A stretch of 64,000 nt of DNA from Caulobacteraceae bacterium (GTDB lineage: Bacteria; Pseudomonadota; Alphaproteobacteria; Caulobacterales; Caulobacteraceae), in the NCBI GenBank assembly GCA_025450315.1, contig JANWHQ010000091.1:1-64000 (forward strand), read 5' to 3'. A model generated the notes under the pieces. The model was given only the letters and a program-made list of their open reading frames with translations, was not told where the DNA came from and searched no databases. Numbering within the stretch: the stretch's first letter is position 1; the number at the start of each line of letters is the position of its first letter. The position numbers and the translations under genes were made by a program. Positions 50,662 through 60,121 of the stretch are shown here, piece after piece.

Positions 50662-51344
50662 CGTCTGGGCGCGGCGCGTTCGGGATCGCTTCGCCAGACC
50701 CGCCAGCTTTCGACGACCGCGGCGACCGCGGCGGCGATGACCGCGATGACCACCGCGGCGACCACCTGGGCCGGCGGCGCCACGGCGCTGGCCGCCAGGC
50801 CCAGGATGCCGATCAGGAAGAACAGCCGGCCCGCCAGCCGATTGGACTTGTCCCAGGCCAGACGGCTTCGCAGCGTCCAGTAGGTTCGGACGCCCACCAC
50901 GGGATTGGGCGAGGCCTTGCCGATCAGCGCGCCCACGACGAGGAACAGCAGCGACAGGATGGCGGGCTGCAGGCGGCTCGGGCCCAGATTTGGCGAAGTC
51001 AGGGTCCCGAACGCCGCCCCGGTCATGATCAGCGCGATCATGATCGCCAGCAGCACGATGACCAGCCGGACGACTTTCACATCGCGGCCTCCGGATCCGG
51101 TCAATAGGCCGACGACTGAATAGATGAGCGCGCAGCCGGCGACCAACTCCGCCGTTGCGATCGCCGCATGCGTCCGGTCCATCCAGTAGTTCGGCCGGCC
51201 GTGCAGGTCGAAATGCACCGCAAGCTGCCCGGGCGGGCCAAATCGCCAGATGATGGCTGCGAGCGCGAAGGCGGACAGAAAGCCCACGGCGGCGAACAGA
51301 TGCAGGATGACGTGGCTCTTGGCCCGGTCGTCGGACTGGCTCAT
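50658..51344 (-). CDS. SdpI family (DUF1648) membrane protein
   Basis: PPGQLAVHFDLHGRPNYWMDRTHA; IGKASPNPVVGVRTYWTLRSRLAWDKSNRLAGRLFFLIG. Confidence 0.88.
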   Translation of the reverse strand: MSQSDDRAKSHVILHLFAAVGFLSAFALAAIIWRFGPPGQLAVHFDLHGRPNYWMDRTHAAIATAELVAGCALIYSVVGLLTGSGGRDVKVVRLVIVLLAIMIALIMTGAAFGTLTSPNLGPSRLQPAILSLLFLVVGALIGKASPNPVVGVRTYWTLRSRLAWDKSNRLAGRLFFLIGILGLAASAVAPPAQVVAAVVIAVIAAAVAAVVESWRVWRSDPERAAPRR

Positions 51345-51634
51345 GGCTTGTTCTCCCGAGGGGGCGGCGTTGCGGCGCCGGACCCCATGAGGTGCATCAG
51401 GAAGGCGACAGCCTCCTCGGCGGCCGAGATGTTCAGGCGGTATCGGACCGAGGTCCCATCCTTCTCGGCCTCGACTAGGCCCGCGTCCTTCAAGGCGTTG
51501 AGGTGCCCGGTGATCGTCGGCCAGGCCATGTCGAAGGCGGCCGCGATGTCGCCCGAGCTCATCGGCCCCTTGCGCAGCATGGCGACGATGCTGCGCCGCA
51601 CCGGATGGGACAGGGCCTTGAACACCAGGTTCAT
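51341..51634 (-). CDS. ArsR-type autorepressor, SdpR family
   Basis: VFKALSHPVRRSIVAMLRKGPMSSGDIAAAFDMAWPTITGHLNALKDAGLVEAEKDGTSVRYRLN. Confidence 0.9.
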   Translation of the reverse strand: MNLVFKALSHPVRRSIVAMLRKGPMSSGDIAAAFDMAWPTITGHLNALKDAGLVEAEKDGTSVRYRLNISAAEEAVAFLMHLMGSGAATPPPRENKP

Positions 51635-51642
51635 AGGCGGCA

Positions 51643-51662
51643 AGCTAATTAGGAATTACGCT
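51643..51662. promoter_or_regulatory. Palindromic operator upstream of sdpR-like gene
   Basis: AGC-TAATT-AGG-AATTA-C-GCT. Confidence 0.55.
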
Positions 51663-51709
51663 AAGTTCAAGCCCCACGTTGTTCCGGCCGATCTGCCGGG
51701 TCGCGAACG

Positions 51710-52192
51710 CTACTTCAGGTGCGCTTGGGTCTTGGTCTCGAGCTCGGTGGCGATGGCGCGGCCCATCGGATGGTCGTCGGACTTGATGTCGTCGCGGACG
51801 ACCGCCTTGATCGCGTCGATGTGGGCGTCGACCAGGCTCATGGGGGCGGCGGTGCGGGTCTTGGGGTCGTCGATCAGGCGGCAGAGCGAGGCGGCGATGC
51901 GGGTGACCAGCGGGAATTCGTAGGTGGCGCCCAGACCCTTGAGGTCGTGGGCGCGCATGTAGAGGGCTTCGGAAGTCTCGGGGGTCATGCCCTTGGCGCG
52001 GATCTCGGCGCGGGCGCCGTCGAGCTTGGTCAGCTCGTCCTGCATCCACTGGGTGAACTGCCCGGACAGGCTCTTCAGCGCCGCTTCCGCCCGCGCGATG
52101 GAATCCGCGTCCAGGCTGAAGCGTCCACCGCCCACCTTCAGCTTCAGGTTGTTGGACGGCGGGATCACTTGAGCCTGATTGGAATCACCCAC
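51710..52192 (-). CDS. Hpt (histidine phosphotransfer) domain protein
   Basis: ALYMRAHDLKGLGATYEFPLVTRIAASLCRLID. Confidence 0.82.
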   Translation of the reverse strand: MGDSNQAQVIPPSNNLKLKVGGGRFSLDADSIARAEAALKSLSGQFTQWMQDELTKLDGARAEIRAKGMTPETSEALYMRAHDLKGLGATYEFPLVTRIAASLCRLIDDPKTRTAAPMSLVDAHIDAIKAVVRDDIKSDDHPMGRAIATELETKTQAHLK

Positions 52193-52284
52193 GGCCTGGT
52201 CCTCACTATATCGCGACCGCCATGTCGCGTTTCAGGACAAAGTCGGACATCCGCCTTAACAACTGGTGGAAAATTGCCCTTGCT

Positions 52285-53058
52285 TCACACGGAGAACTGT
52301 TCGGCCAGGACGCGCTCTTCCAGGCTGCGGCCCGCGTCGAACAGCATGCAGAGACTGACCGAGCGGTCCTCGGCCATCTCGACGCTGGCCACGTCACGCA
52401 CCTCGTAATTGTCGGCCACGGCGCTGACCGGCCGCTTGTCGGGCTCCAGAACCTCGATGCGGACCCTGGCGGTATGTCGCAGCAGGGCGCCGCGCCAGCG
52501 GCGCGGACGGAAGGCGCTGATCGGGGTCAGGGCCAGCACCTGGGCGTCCAGGGGGATGATCGGCCCATGGGCCGAAAGGTTGTAGGCGGTCGATCCGGCC
52601 GGGGTCGACACCAGCACGCCGTCGCAAACCAGCTCGCCGATCCGCTCGCGGCCGTCGATGACGATGCGCAGCTTGGCGGTCTGATGGGTCTGGCGCAGCA
52701 GCGACACCTCGTTGATCGCCAGCGCGGTCTGGATTTCGCCCGAGCGGCAGGTGGCGGACATGGCGAGCGGATGGATGATGGCCTTCTCGGCGGCTCGCAC
52801 CCGCTCGACCAGCCCTTCCTCGACGAAGTCGTTCATCAGGAAGCCGACCGAGCCGCAGTTCATGCCGTAGATCGGATGGTCCAACAGCAGCGTCCTGTGC
52901 AGGGTCTCCAGCATGAAGCCGTCGCCGCCCAGGGCGACGATCACGTCGGCGTCTTCCAGTCGCGTGCGGCCATAGCGGGCCTCGAGGCGCTCCAGCGCCT
53001 CCTGGGCTTCGGGCCGATCGCTCGCGGTGAAGGCGAGGCGGGGGGCGTCCTGGCTCAT
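52285..53058 (-). CDS. nadK: NAD kinase
   Basis: [55 protein letters not shown]. Confidence 0.95.
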   Translation of the reverse strand: MSQDAPRLAFTASDRPEAQEALERLEARYGRTRLEDADVIVALGGDGFMLETLHRTLLLDHPIYGMNCGSVGFLMNDFVEEGLVERVRAAEKAIIHPLAMSATCRSGEIQTALAINEVSLLRQTHQTAKLRIVIDGRERIGELVCDGVLVSTPAGSTAYNLSAHGPIIPLDAQVLALTPISAFRPRRWRGALLRHTARVRIEVLEPDKRPVSAVADNYEVRDVASVEMAEDRSVSLCMLFDAGRSLEERVLAEQFSV

Positions 53059-53071
53059 CGGGCCAGCAAGG

Positions 53072-54214
53072 TCACTGCACGAGCGCGTGGCGGAAGGCGG
53101 TGGCCGCGGCGGTCTTGGGATGCGCGCCGAAGGCCCCGAAGGCCCGGTTGGCCCCTTCGGTCTCGCCCGCCGGCAAGCCGCCGTTGAGCTGGCGCACGAG
53201 GCCCAGAAGGGTGGGGAAGACGCTGCGGTCGACGCCCACGGCCACGCAGGCCAGGGCAAGGAGCTCGGGCCGGCTGGAGATCACCGCGATGTGGACCTGC
53301 TCGGCCGTGAAGCCGCCGAGCTTAGCCAGGGCGGCCTCGAACAGCGACAGCTTGCCCTCCCTGAGGGCGCGCAGCAGGTAGCTGGGGCGAAGCTGCCCTG
53401 CGTCGTGCAGCTTGGCGATCAGCCGCTGTTCGGTCTCCTGGCGCTCCTTGGACGGTGTCGGCGCCGGAGTCAGCTTGCGCCGGACCGACGCGCCCTCGGC
53501 ATCGTCGGCCGGGAACTCCGCATGAACCGAGCGGACCGTCTCCTTCAGCGCCTGATCGAGAGCCTCGGTGTCGACGTCGAAGCGGGCGACGATGGCGGTC
53601 TTCAGGCTGGAGCCCACCCAGGAATAAAGCTGCTGGGCCAGGCTCTCGGTCAGCCGCTTGTGACGCACCAAGGGCGGCCGCAGGGCCGGGATCTTCTTGG
53701 AGGCGGCGACCAGCCGCTGCATGCCGTCCGGCGAGATGGCGGCGGTGTCGTTGCGGGCCAGGGCGGTCAGCACCGCCGGCTCTTCCTGGGTCAGGATGGC
53801 GTCGACGATCAGGGGCCCGATGTTGGGGCGCCGGGCCACCTCGATCTGGTGCTCGATGGTGGCCTCGACCAGCAGGCGGATCAGGTCGCGGTCCTGCAGC
53901 ACCGGGCTGGCGGCGATGATCGGGCGGGCGATCTCGATGTCGTCCAGCGCCAGCACGTTGATCAGGGCGCGCGGCGCCCAGACGGCGTGGGCCAGCTGCT
54001 CGGCGAGCCGGCGGCGGATCTCGCGCTCGGCCTCGACCACCAGGCACATGAAGATGTCGTTCAGCAGCGACTGCACCGCTTGGGTGTCCAGGGCGCCCGC
54101 GCTATCGGCGCTGTCGCACAGGTCGGCGATGGCCAGGAGCAGCCGCTCGCGATCTCCCGGCGCGCGCGCCTGCGCGAGCTTCAGCAGGCGGTCGGCCTGG
54201 GCGGCGATGTTCAA
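53072..54214 (-). CDS. DUF2336 domain-containing protein
   Basis: Helical-repeat protein beginning [36 protein letters not shown]. Confidence 0.75.
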   Translation of the reverse strand: MNIAAQADRLLKLAQARAPGDRERLLLAIADLCDSADSAGALDTQAVQSLLNDIFMCLVVEAEREIRRRLAEQLAHAVWAPRALINVLALDDIEIARPIIAASPVLQDRDLIRLLVEATIEHQIEVARRPNIGPLIVDAILTQEEPAVLTALARNDTAAISPDGMQRLVAASKKIPALRPPLVRHKRLTESLAQQLYSWVGSSLKTAIVARFDVDTEALDQALKETVRSVHAEFPADDAEGASVRRKLTPAPTPSKERQETEQRLIAKLHDAGQLRPSYLLRALREGKLSLFEAALAKLGGFTAEQVHIAVISSRPELLALACVAVGVDRSVFPTLLGLVRQLNGGLPAGETEGANRAFGAFGAHPKTAAATAFRHALVQ

Positions 54215-54321
54215 GGCGTCCTCCCAACAGGGCGCATCAGGGCTGCAAACTGCGCGCGGTGAGGTGAAATTATGCTTAACCTTGACGTCATCAACCTGCA
54301 GCGCCGGTAGGGATCAACGCC

Positions 54322-55809
54322 ATGGCCGAACCTCTCCTGCTGGCCCTGGACCAGGGCACCACCTCCACCCGCGCCATCCTGTTCAACCGCTCGGGCCAGC
54401 CGCTGGCCACGGCGAGTCGGCCGCTCAGGCAATCCTACCCCGCCAGCGGCTGGGTGGAGCACGACGCCGAGGAGATCTTCGCGGCCTGCGTGGAGGTGCT
54501 GCGCGAGGCGGTGCAGACCTCGGGCCACGGCCCTGGCGAGGTCGCCGCCGTCGGCATCACCAACCAGCGCGAGACGGTGGTGGTCTGGGACCGGTCCAGC
54601 GGCCACCCGATCCATCCGGCCATCGTCTGGCAGGACCGCCGCACGGCGGAGATCTGCGAGGGCCATAAGGACGCCGAGGCCGAGGTCTCGAGGATCACCG
54701 GCCTGCTGATCGACCCCTATTTCTCGGCCACCAAGATCGCCTGGATCCTCGATCATGTGGACGGCGCGCGCGGCCGGGCCGGGCGTGGCGAGCTCCTGGC
54801 CGGCACCATCGACAGCTGGGTGATCTGGAAGCTGACTGGAGGAGCAGTCCACGCCACCGACGCCACCAACGCCTCGCGCACCTTGCTGTTCGACCTCGTC
54901 CGCCAGGCCTGGTCGCCCCGGATGCTGGAGCTGTTCGGCGTGCCGGGCAGGGTGCTGCCCGAGGTGCGCGACACCGCCGGCGACTACGGTGAGACCACCC
55001 CGGACGTGCTCGGCCGGCCGGTCCGCATCTCTGGGGTGGTCGGCGACCAGCAGGGCGCGCTGATGGGGCAGGGCTGCATCGCGGCTGGGCAGATGAAGGC
55101 GACCTACGGCACCGGCTGTTTCCTGTTGCTGCACACCGGTCAGACCCGGCCGGTCTCCCACGCCCGGCTCCTGACCACCGTGGCGGCTCGGGTCGGGGGC
55201 AAGGCGACCTACGCCCTGGAAGGTTCGATCTTCGTGGCCGGGGCCGCGATCCAATGGATCGAGCAGGCGATGGGAGTCCAGGGCGGTCCCCAGGCGGTCG
55301 AGGCCCTGGCCCGCGCGGCGCGCGAGGGGCATGGCGTGGTGCTGGTTCCGGCCTTCACCGGCCTGGGCGCGCCCTGGTGGGACGCCGACGCCCGCGGCGG
55401 CCTCTTCGGCCTGACCCGCGACGCCGGCCTGGCCGAGATCGCCCACGCCGCCTTCGACGCCAGCGCGCTGCAGACGCGCGACCTGCTGGAAGCCATGCGC
55501 GCGGACGCGCCCGAGGCGATGGGGCCCCAGGCCGAGCTGCGCATCGACGGCGGCATGGCCAGAAGCGCCTGGTTCGCCCAGCGCCTCGCCGACCTGACCG
55601 GTCAGGGCGTCTATCGGGTGACCTACCAGGAAACCACCGCCCTCGGAGCGGCCCTGTTCGCCGGGCTGCAGGCCGGGGTCTACGGCTCGCTCGAAGAGGC
55701 GGCCGCCGCCCGGCCCAAGGGTGAGAGCCTGGCGCCGCGGCTGGACGCCCATGTCCGCGAGGGCGCCTACGCGCGATGGCTGGACGCGGTGGCCCGGGTC
55801 AGGAGCTGA
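54322..55809 (+). CDS. glpK: Glycerol kinase
   Basis: LLALDQGTTSTRAILFNRSGQPLATA, SGWVEHDAEEIF, GITNQRETVVVWDR, GMARSAWFAQRLADL. Confidence 0.96.
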   Translation: MAEPLLLALDQGTTSTRAILFNRSGQPLATASRPLRQSYPASGWVEHDAEEIFAACVEVLREAVQTSGHGPGEVAAVGITNQRETVVVWDRSSGHPIHPAIVWQDRRTAEICEGHKDAEAEVSRITGLLIDPYFSATKIAWILDHVDGARGRAGRGELLAGTIDSWVIWKLTGGAVHATDATNASRTLLFDLVRQAWSPRMLELFGVPGRVLPEVRDTAGDYGETTPDVLGRPVRISGVVGDQQGALMGQGCIAAGQMKATYGTGCFLLLHTGQTRPVSHARLLTTVAARVGGKATYALEGSIFVAGAAIQWIEQAMGVQGGPQAVEALARAAREGHGVVLVPAFTGLGAPWWDADARGGLFGLTRDAGLAEIAHAAFDASALQTRDLLEAMRADAPEAMGPQAELRIDGGMARSAWFAQRLADLTGQGVYRVTYQETTALGAALFAGLQAGVYGSLEEAAAARPKGESLAPRLDAHVREGAYARWLDAVARVRS

Positions 55810-56349
55810 TCAGGCCCGCGGCCCCTCGATGGCTTCGGCCGCGGTGTGGACGATGTGCCGGATCGCCTCCAACTCGTCGGCGGTGGGGCTGCGGGGGGTC
55901 CGGTAGTAGATGGCGAAGGTGCCCAGGATCGGCCGCGTGCGCCCTTCGATCGGCGTCGACCAGCAGGCGCGCAGGCCGTGGGCCGCGGCCAACTCCCGGA
56001 AATCGGCCCACAGGGGGTCGATGGCGATATCGGTCACATAGACCGGATGTCCGAGGTAGGCGGCGGTCCCGCAGGATCCGACCTTGGGCCCGATCTTCAC
56101 GCCGTCGATGGCGGCGCAGTAGTCGGCCGGCAGGGAAGGCGCGGCGCCGTGCAGCAGGCGCCGCCCCTCTTCGTCCAGCAGCAGGATCGAGGCCAGCATC
56201 TGCCCCTCGAACTGGACCTCGACGGTGGCCAGCAGCAGCTCGAGGATATGGGGCAGCGCCTCGCGGCCGGCGGCGACGTGGCGCGCTCGCGCCGCCTCCT
56301 CGGCGAGGGAAGCCCTGACACGCTCGGCCAAGATGTTCCTCGCGCCCAT
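55810..56349 (-). CDS. GAF domain-containing protein
   Basis: GPKVGSCGTAAYLGHPVYVTDIAIDPLWADFRELAAAHGLRACWSTPI. Confidence 0.9.
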   Translation of the reverse strand: MGARNILAERVRASLAEEAARARHVAAGREALPHILELLLATVEVQFEGQMLASILLLDEEGRRLLHGAAPSLPADYCAAIDGVKIGPKVGSCGTAAYLGHPVYVTDIAIDPLWADFRELAAAHGLRACWSTPIEGRTRPILGTFAIYYRTPRSPTADELEAIRHIVHTAAEAIEGPRA

Positions 56350-56518
56350 ACGCCTCCCACCCGTTGCGCCCCGATGCCGGCTCGCCGGACAGACGCGGGC
56401 CAGACTCAGGGTTGAGAGCCGATCATGGCAGAGCTTGGCGCCTGGGGCCATTCGCAATCCCGCCGCACGCTTGACCCCCCGGTCGCGCCGCTTCAGGCTC
56501 CGGCGCGGAGGAACCACC

Positions 56519-57295
56519 ATGGCCGACGGCAATCTCGCAGGCATCGCCCCGCTCAAGGGCCGCGTCTCCGAAGCGGAGTGGCGCACGCGCGTGGACCTGG
56601 CGGCGCTCTATCGGCTGGTGGCGCTGGAGGGCTGGGACGACCTGGTCTTCACCCACATCTCGGCCCGAGTGCCGGGACCGGAGCACCACTTCCTGATCAA
56701 TCCCTTCGGCGTCTACTTCGACGAGGTGACGGCCTCCTCGCTGGTGAAGGTGGATCTGGAGGGGAACATCGTCATGCCGGGTCCCTACGGCATCAACCAC
56801 GCGGGCTATGTGATCCACTCGGCCGTGCACGGCGCGCGCGAGGACGCGAAGTTCGTCGTGCATGTGCATACCGACCAGGGCGTGGCCGTCTCGGCCCAGG
56901 CCGAAGGGCTGTTGCCGCTGTCGCAGCATGCGCTGGTGGTGCTGCCGCACCTCGCCTACCACGACTATGAAGGCATCGCCTTCAACCTCGACGAGCGTGG
57001 CCGGCTGGTGCGCGACCTTGGCGACAAGGCGATGATGATGCTGCGCAACCACGGCACTCTGGCGACCGGCGCCACCGCCGGCGCGGCCTGGATCGCGCTG
57101 TTCCACCTGGAGCGGGCCTGCAAGATGCAGGTCCTGGCGCTGAGCGCCGGCCGGCAGGGCGTGCTGATGGCCTCGGGCAGCGCCCAGGAGGAGGTCCGCA
57201 AGGTGGTGGATGGCGGGTTCGAGAAGATGTCCAGCCTGCCCTGGCCGGGCCTGCTGCGTCGCCTCGACCGCCGCTCACCGGGCTACGACGCCTGA
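56519..57295 (+). CDS. Class II aldolase/adducin family protein
   Basis: RVDLAALYRLVALEGWDDLVFTHISARVPG, VVHVHTDQGVAVSA, MLRNHGTLATG. Confidence 0.92.
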   Translation: MADGNLAGIAPLKGRVSEAEWRTRVDLAALYRLVALEGWDDLVFTHISARVPGPEHHFLINPFGVYFDEVTASSLVKVDLEGNIVMPGPYGINHAGYVIHSAVHGAREDAKFVVHVHTDQGVAVSAQAEGLLPLSQHALVVLPHLAYHDYEGIAFNLDERGRLVRDLGDKAMMMLRNHGTLATGATAGAAWIALFHLERACKMQVLALSAGRQGVLMASGSAQEEVRKVVDGGFEKMSSLPWPGLLRRLDRRSPGYDA

Positions 57296-57354
57296 ACCGT
57301 CGTCACTCCGGGCCGTTTCGCGAACCGGCCCGCGCGCCGGCGCTTTGCCAAGGG

Positions 57355-58089
57355 TTGCCGCCCGGACGAACGGCGAAGAACCTGCCGCTCATCGTCATGC
57401 CCCATGGCGGTCCGATCGGCGTCTTCGATCGTCCGGGCTTCGATGCCTGGGCGCAGGCCTTCGCCTCACGCGGTTATGCTGTATTCCAGCCGAACCACCG
57501 CGGCTCCGGCGGCAGGACCGTAGCGTTCCGCCAGGCCGGCTTCGGCGAGTGGGGTCGAAAGATGCTGTCCGACATGCAGGACGGTGTCGCCGCCCTGGCC
57601 GCCAAGGGGATCATGGATCCCAAGCGCGCCTGCATCGTGGGGGCGAGCTACGGCGGATACGCGGCGCTGGCCAGCGTGACGCTCCAGAAGTCGGGCTATC
57701 GGTTCGCGGTCTCCGTCTCCGGCCCGGCGGACATGGCGTCGTTCTTCGATTGGGACGTCGACAAGCACGGCCTCTACACCGACACGACCCGATATTGGCG
57801 CGCAGCGACGGGAATGGACAAAGGCGGAGCCGGAGTCCTCAAGGCGATCTCGCCAACGGCCCACGTCCAGGACGCCGAGGCGCCGATCCTTCTCATCCAT
57901 GGTCGCGACGATACGGTCGTCCCCGTCGAGCAAAGCCGCGAGATGGCCGCGGCGCTCAGACATGCCGGCAAACCGGTCGACCTGCTGGAAATCAATGGCG
58001 GCGATCACTGGGAGCTGCATGAGGACGCCCGCCTCGCGACCATCACCAGTTCGGTGAACTTCGTACTGAAGAACGATCCGCCCGACTGA
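57355..58089 (+). pseudogene. 5'-truncated S9 (prolyl oligopeptidase family) peptidase: catalytic domain only
   Basis: LIVMPHGGP, GASYGGYAAL, LLIHGRDDTVVPVEQS, GGDHWELHE, but no propeller, signal peptide or convincing RBS/ATG upstream. Confidence 0.65.
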
Positions 58090-58104
58090 GACGCCCTGGG
58101 CCGA

Positions 58105-59046
58105 CTACTCCAGGCCCGGCTCCAGCTTGGCGACGTCGTTGCCGTTGCGCTTGTAGAAGCCCGGCCCGTCGGGGCCGTTCTCGGACCAGTCGCCGGCCAC
58201 GTCGACGTTGTAGTTGTTGCCGGCGGCGTCATGCACCCAGCCGGTGCCGAGCTGGGCGTTGTAGTCGCCGACGATATCGCCGCCCGAACCCTTGCCGGTG
58301 GACCCCGCGCCGTGGCTGTCGCGGGGCGCGCGCCACACCGGTCCGGTGGACGGATGCAGGATGGCGGCGCAGCGCGTGGCCGCGGCCACCGCGCCCGCGA
58401 CCCCGATGGCGTGCGGTTGACCCAGGGGGGCGGCGGCGATGCGCATCACCACGCCATAGCCTTGTGGATCGGGCGCGCGGAACCTGTAGAGCAGCACATA
58501 GCCCTGCCGGGAGCCGGTGCGGAAGCGGATCGCCCGGTAGGGGCCCACGGGCTCCTCGGGACCGGCGGCCTGGGCCTGCTCGCCCGTCAGCACGCCCACG
58601 GCGTAGAAGGCGAAGGTCTCCGGCGTGCGGAACTGCGGGCCGTAGTAGCCGGCCGCCTGGCCGCCGCCGATGGCCACGCCGGCATAGCTGGCCAGCATCC
58701 GCCCGTCTCCCGAGGACAGGGTGAACACCGTGCCGTCGCGGTTCTGGTCGACGATGCGCCAGCCGGCCGGCGCGAAGGTGAGGCACGGGCCGCCCCGTAT
58801 CGGCTGCCGCGGGACCGGCCCGCGTCCCGTCGCCAGGCGCGCGGGGCCCCGCGCCGCCCGCGCGCTCCAGCGCTGGGCCACCGGCTGGACTCCGGAAGCG
58901 GGGAGGGACGCCAGCCTTGGCCGGGCGCCATGGCTGGCGAGCCCAAGGGCGCCGGCCCCCACGGCGATCACCGCCAGGCCGACGACGATCCTTTCCTTCG
59001 ACGGCTTGGCCGATAGCCAGTCGACGTTGCGGAAATCGAGCTTCAT
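58105..59046 (-). CDS. Hypothetical protein with single N-terminal TM (313 aa)
   Basis: MKLDFRNVDWLSAKPSKERIVVGLAVIAVGAGALGLASHGARP. Confidence 0.75.
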   Translation of the reverse strand: MKLDFRNVDWLSAKPSKERIVVGLAVIAVGAGALGLASHGARPRLASLPASGVQPVAQRWSARAARGPARLATGRGPVPRQPIRGGPCLTFAPAGWRIVDQNRDGTVFTLSSGDGRMLASYAGVAIGGGQAAGYYGPQFRTPETFAFYAVGVLTGEQAQAAGPEEPVGPYRAIRFRTGSRQGYVLLYRFRAPDPQGYGVVMRIAAAPLGQPHAIGVAGAVAAATRCAAILHPSTGPVWRAPRDSHGAGSTGKGSGGDIVGDYNAQLGTGWVHDAAGNNYNVDVAGDWSENGPDGPGFYKRNGNDVAKLEPGLE

Positions 59047-59111
59047 GCCCGTCCCCCCAGAGAAGACCAGCGGAGGCTACCTCAGAATCGGCGGCCGCGC
59101 AGCGCGGCGGA

Positions 59112-60002
59112 TCACACCTCGGGCGCGGCGGCCGCCGCTCGGTCCAGCCTTTCCGCCAGATCGCGGAAGCCCGCCGCTGCGGCCAGTTCGGCGGGGGTCA
59201 TGCCACGCTTGTCGATGCTCGCCGGGTCGGCGCCTCGGGCCAGCAGCGCCTCGGCGATGGAGCCGCGCCCGCTGGCGGCCGCCCAATGCAAGGGTGTGCG
59301 CTTGTGCAGCACGTCGCGGCTCTTCGGCAGGTCTGGATCCTGGTCCAGCAGCAGCTCCAGACGCCCGTCGTAACCCCGGCTCGCGGCGGTGTGGGCGTCG
59401 ATCGGGCCGGCCGCCTTGTCCGCCCCGCCGTGACGCAGCAGCAGCTCGGCCATGGCCTCGTCGCCGGCGGCGGCCGCTTCGTGCCAGGGGGTCCAGGGCT
59501 TGGAATGGGCGGTGGAGCGGGCGTTGGCCAGCGCCCCGCCGCGCAGCAGCAGCTCGGCCACGTCCCGGCGGCCCGCGCCCGCCGCCGCGTGCAGCGGCGT
59601 GCCGCCGCACTGGCCCCTGGCGTTGGGATCGGCGCCGTGGTCCAGCAGCAGGCGCGCGGCCTCCTGGCGACCGCCCCGGGCGGCCTCGTGCAGCGGCGTG
59701 TCGCCGGCCTCGTTCATCGGCGAGGCCTTGGCGTCGTGGGCCAGAAGGGCCTGGACGCAGTCCAGATGGCCGCCGCGCGCGGCCAGGTGCAGGGGCGTGG
59801 AGCCGCCGTAGTCGCGAGCGTTCGCATTGGCGCCGGCGGCGAGCAGCAGCTCGACCACCTGCCCGTGCCCCGCCCTGGCGGCGCGGTGCAGCGCGCTCGT
59901 CTTGGCGTCCTTGAGCTCGCGGATGCGCAGCGGGTCGCCGGCCAGGATGGCTCGGACGGCGTCCGCGTCGCCCGCCTCTGCGGCTTCGTGCAGGTCGGTC
60001 AT
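59112..60002 (-). CDS. Ankyrin-repeat protein
   Basis: Repeated GxTPLHxAARxGHxxxVxxLLxxGAxxN units; start MTDLHEAAEAGDADAVRAIL. Confidence 0.93.
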   Translation of the reverse strand: MTDLHEAAEAGDADAVRAILAGDPLRIRELKDAKTSALHRAARAGHGQVVELLLAAGANANARDYGGSTPLHLAARGGHLDCVQALLAHDAKASPMNEAGDTPLHEAARGGRQEAARLLLDHGADPNARGQCGGTPLHAAAGAGRRDVAELLLRGGALANARSTAHSKPWTPWHEAAAAGDEAMAELLLRHGGADKAAGPIDAHTAASRGYDGRLELLLDQDPDLPKSRDVLHKRTPLHWAAASGRGSIAEALLARGADPASIDKRGMTPAELAAAAGFRDLAERLDRAAAAAPEV

Positions 60003-60121
60003 CGCCTCCCTTTCGCCTGGGGCGGCCCCCGACCGCTCCATGGTCGGCCGGGCCCGGCTGGCGCGGCCCCTGAAGTCGTGCATAGCTGCCGGCCAATCAA
60101 GCCCTAGTCGGGAGCGACCCC

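Noticed and set aside
59112-60002. Regularly spaced repeats suggestive of an array
   Set aside because: Explained by ankyrin repeats in a coding gene; no CRISPR-like identical repeats with unique spacers were seen anywhere in the window.
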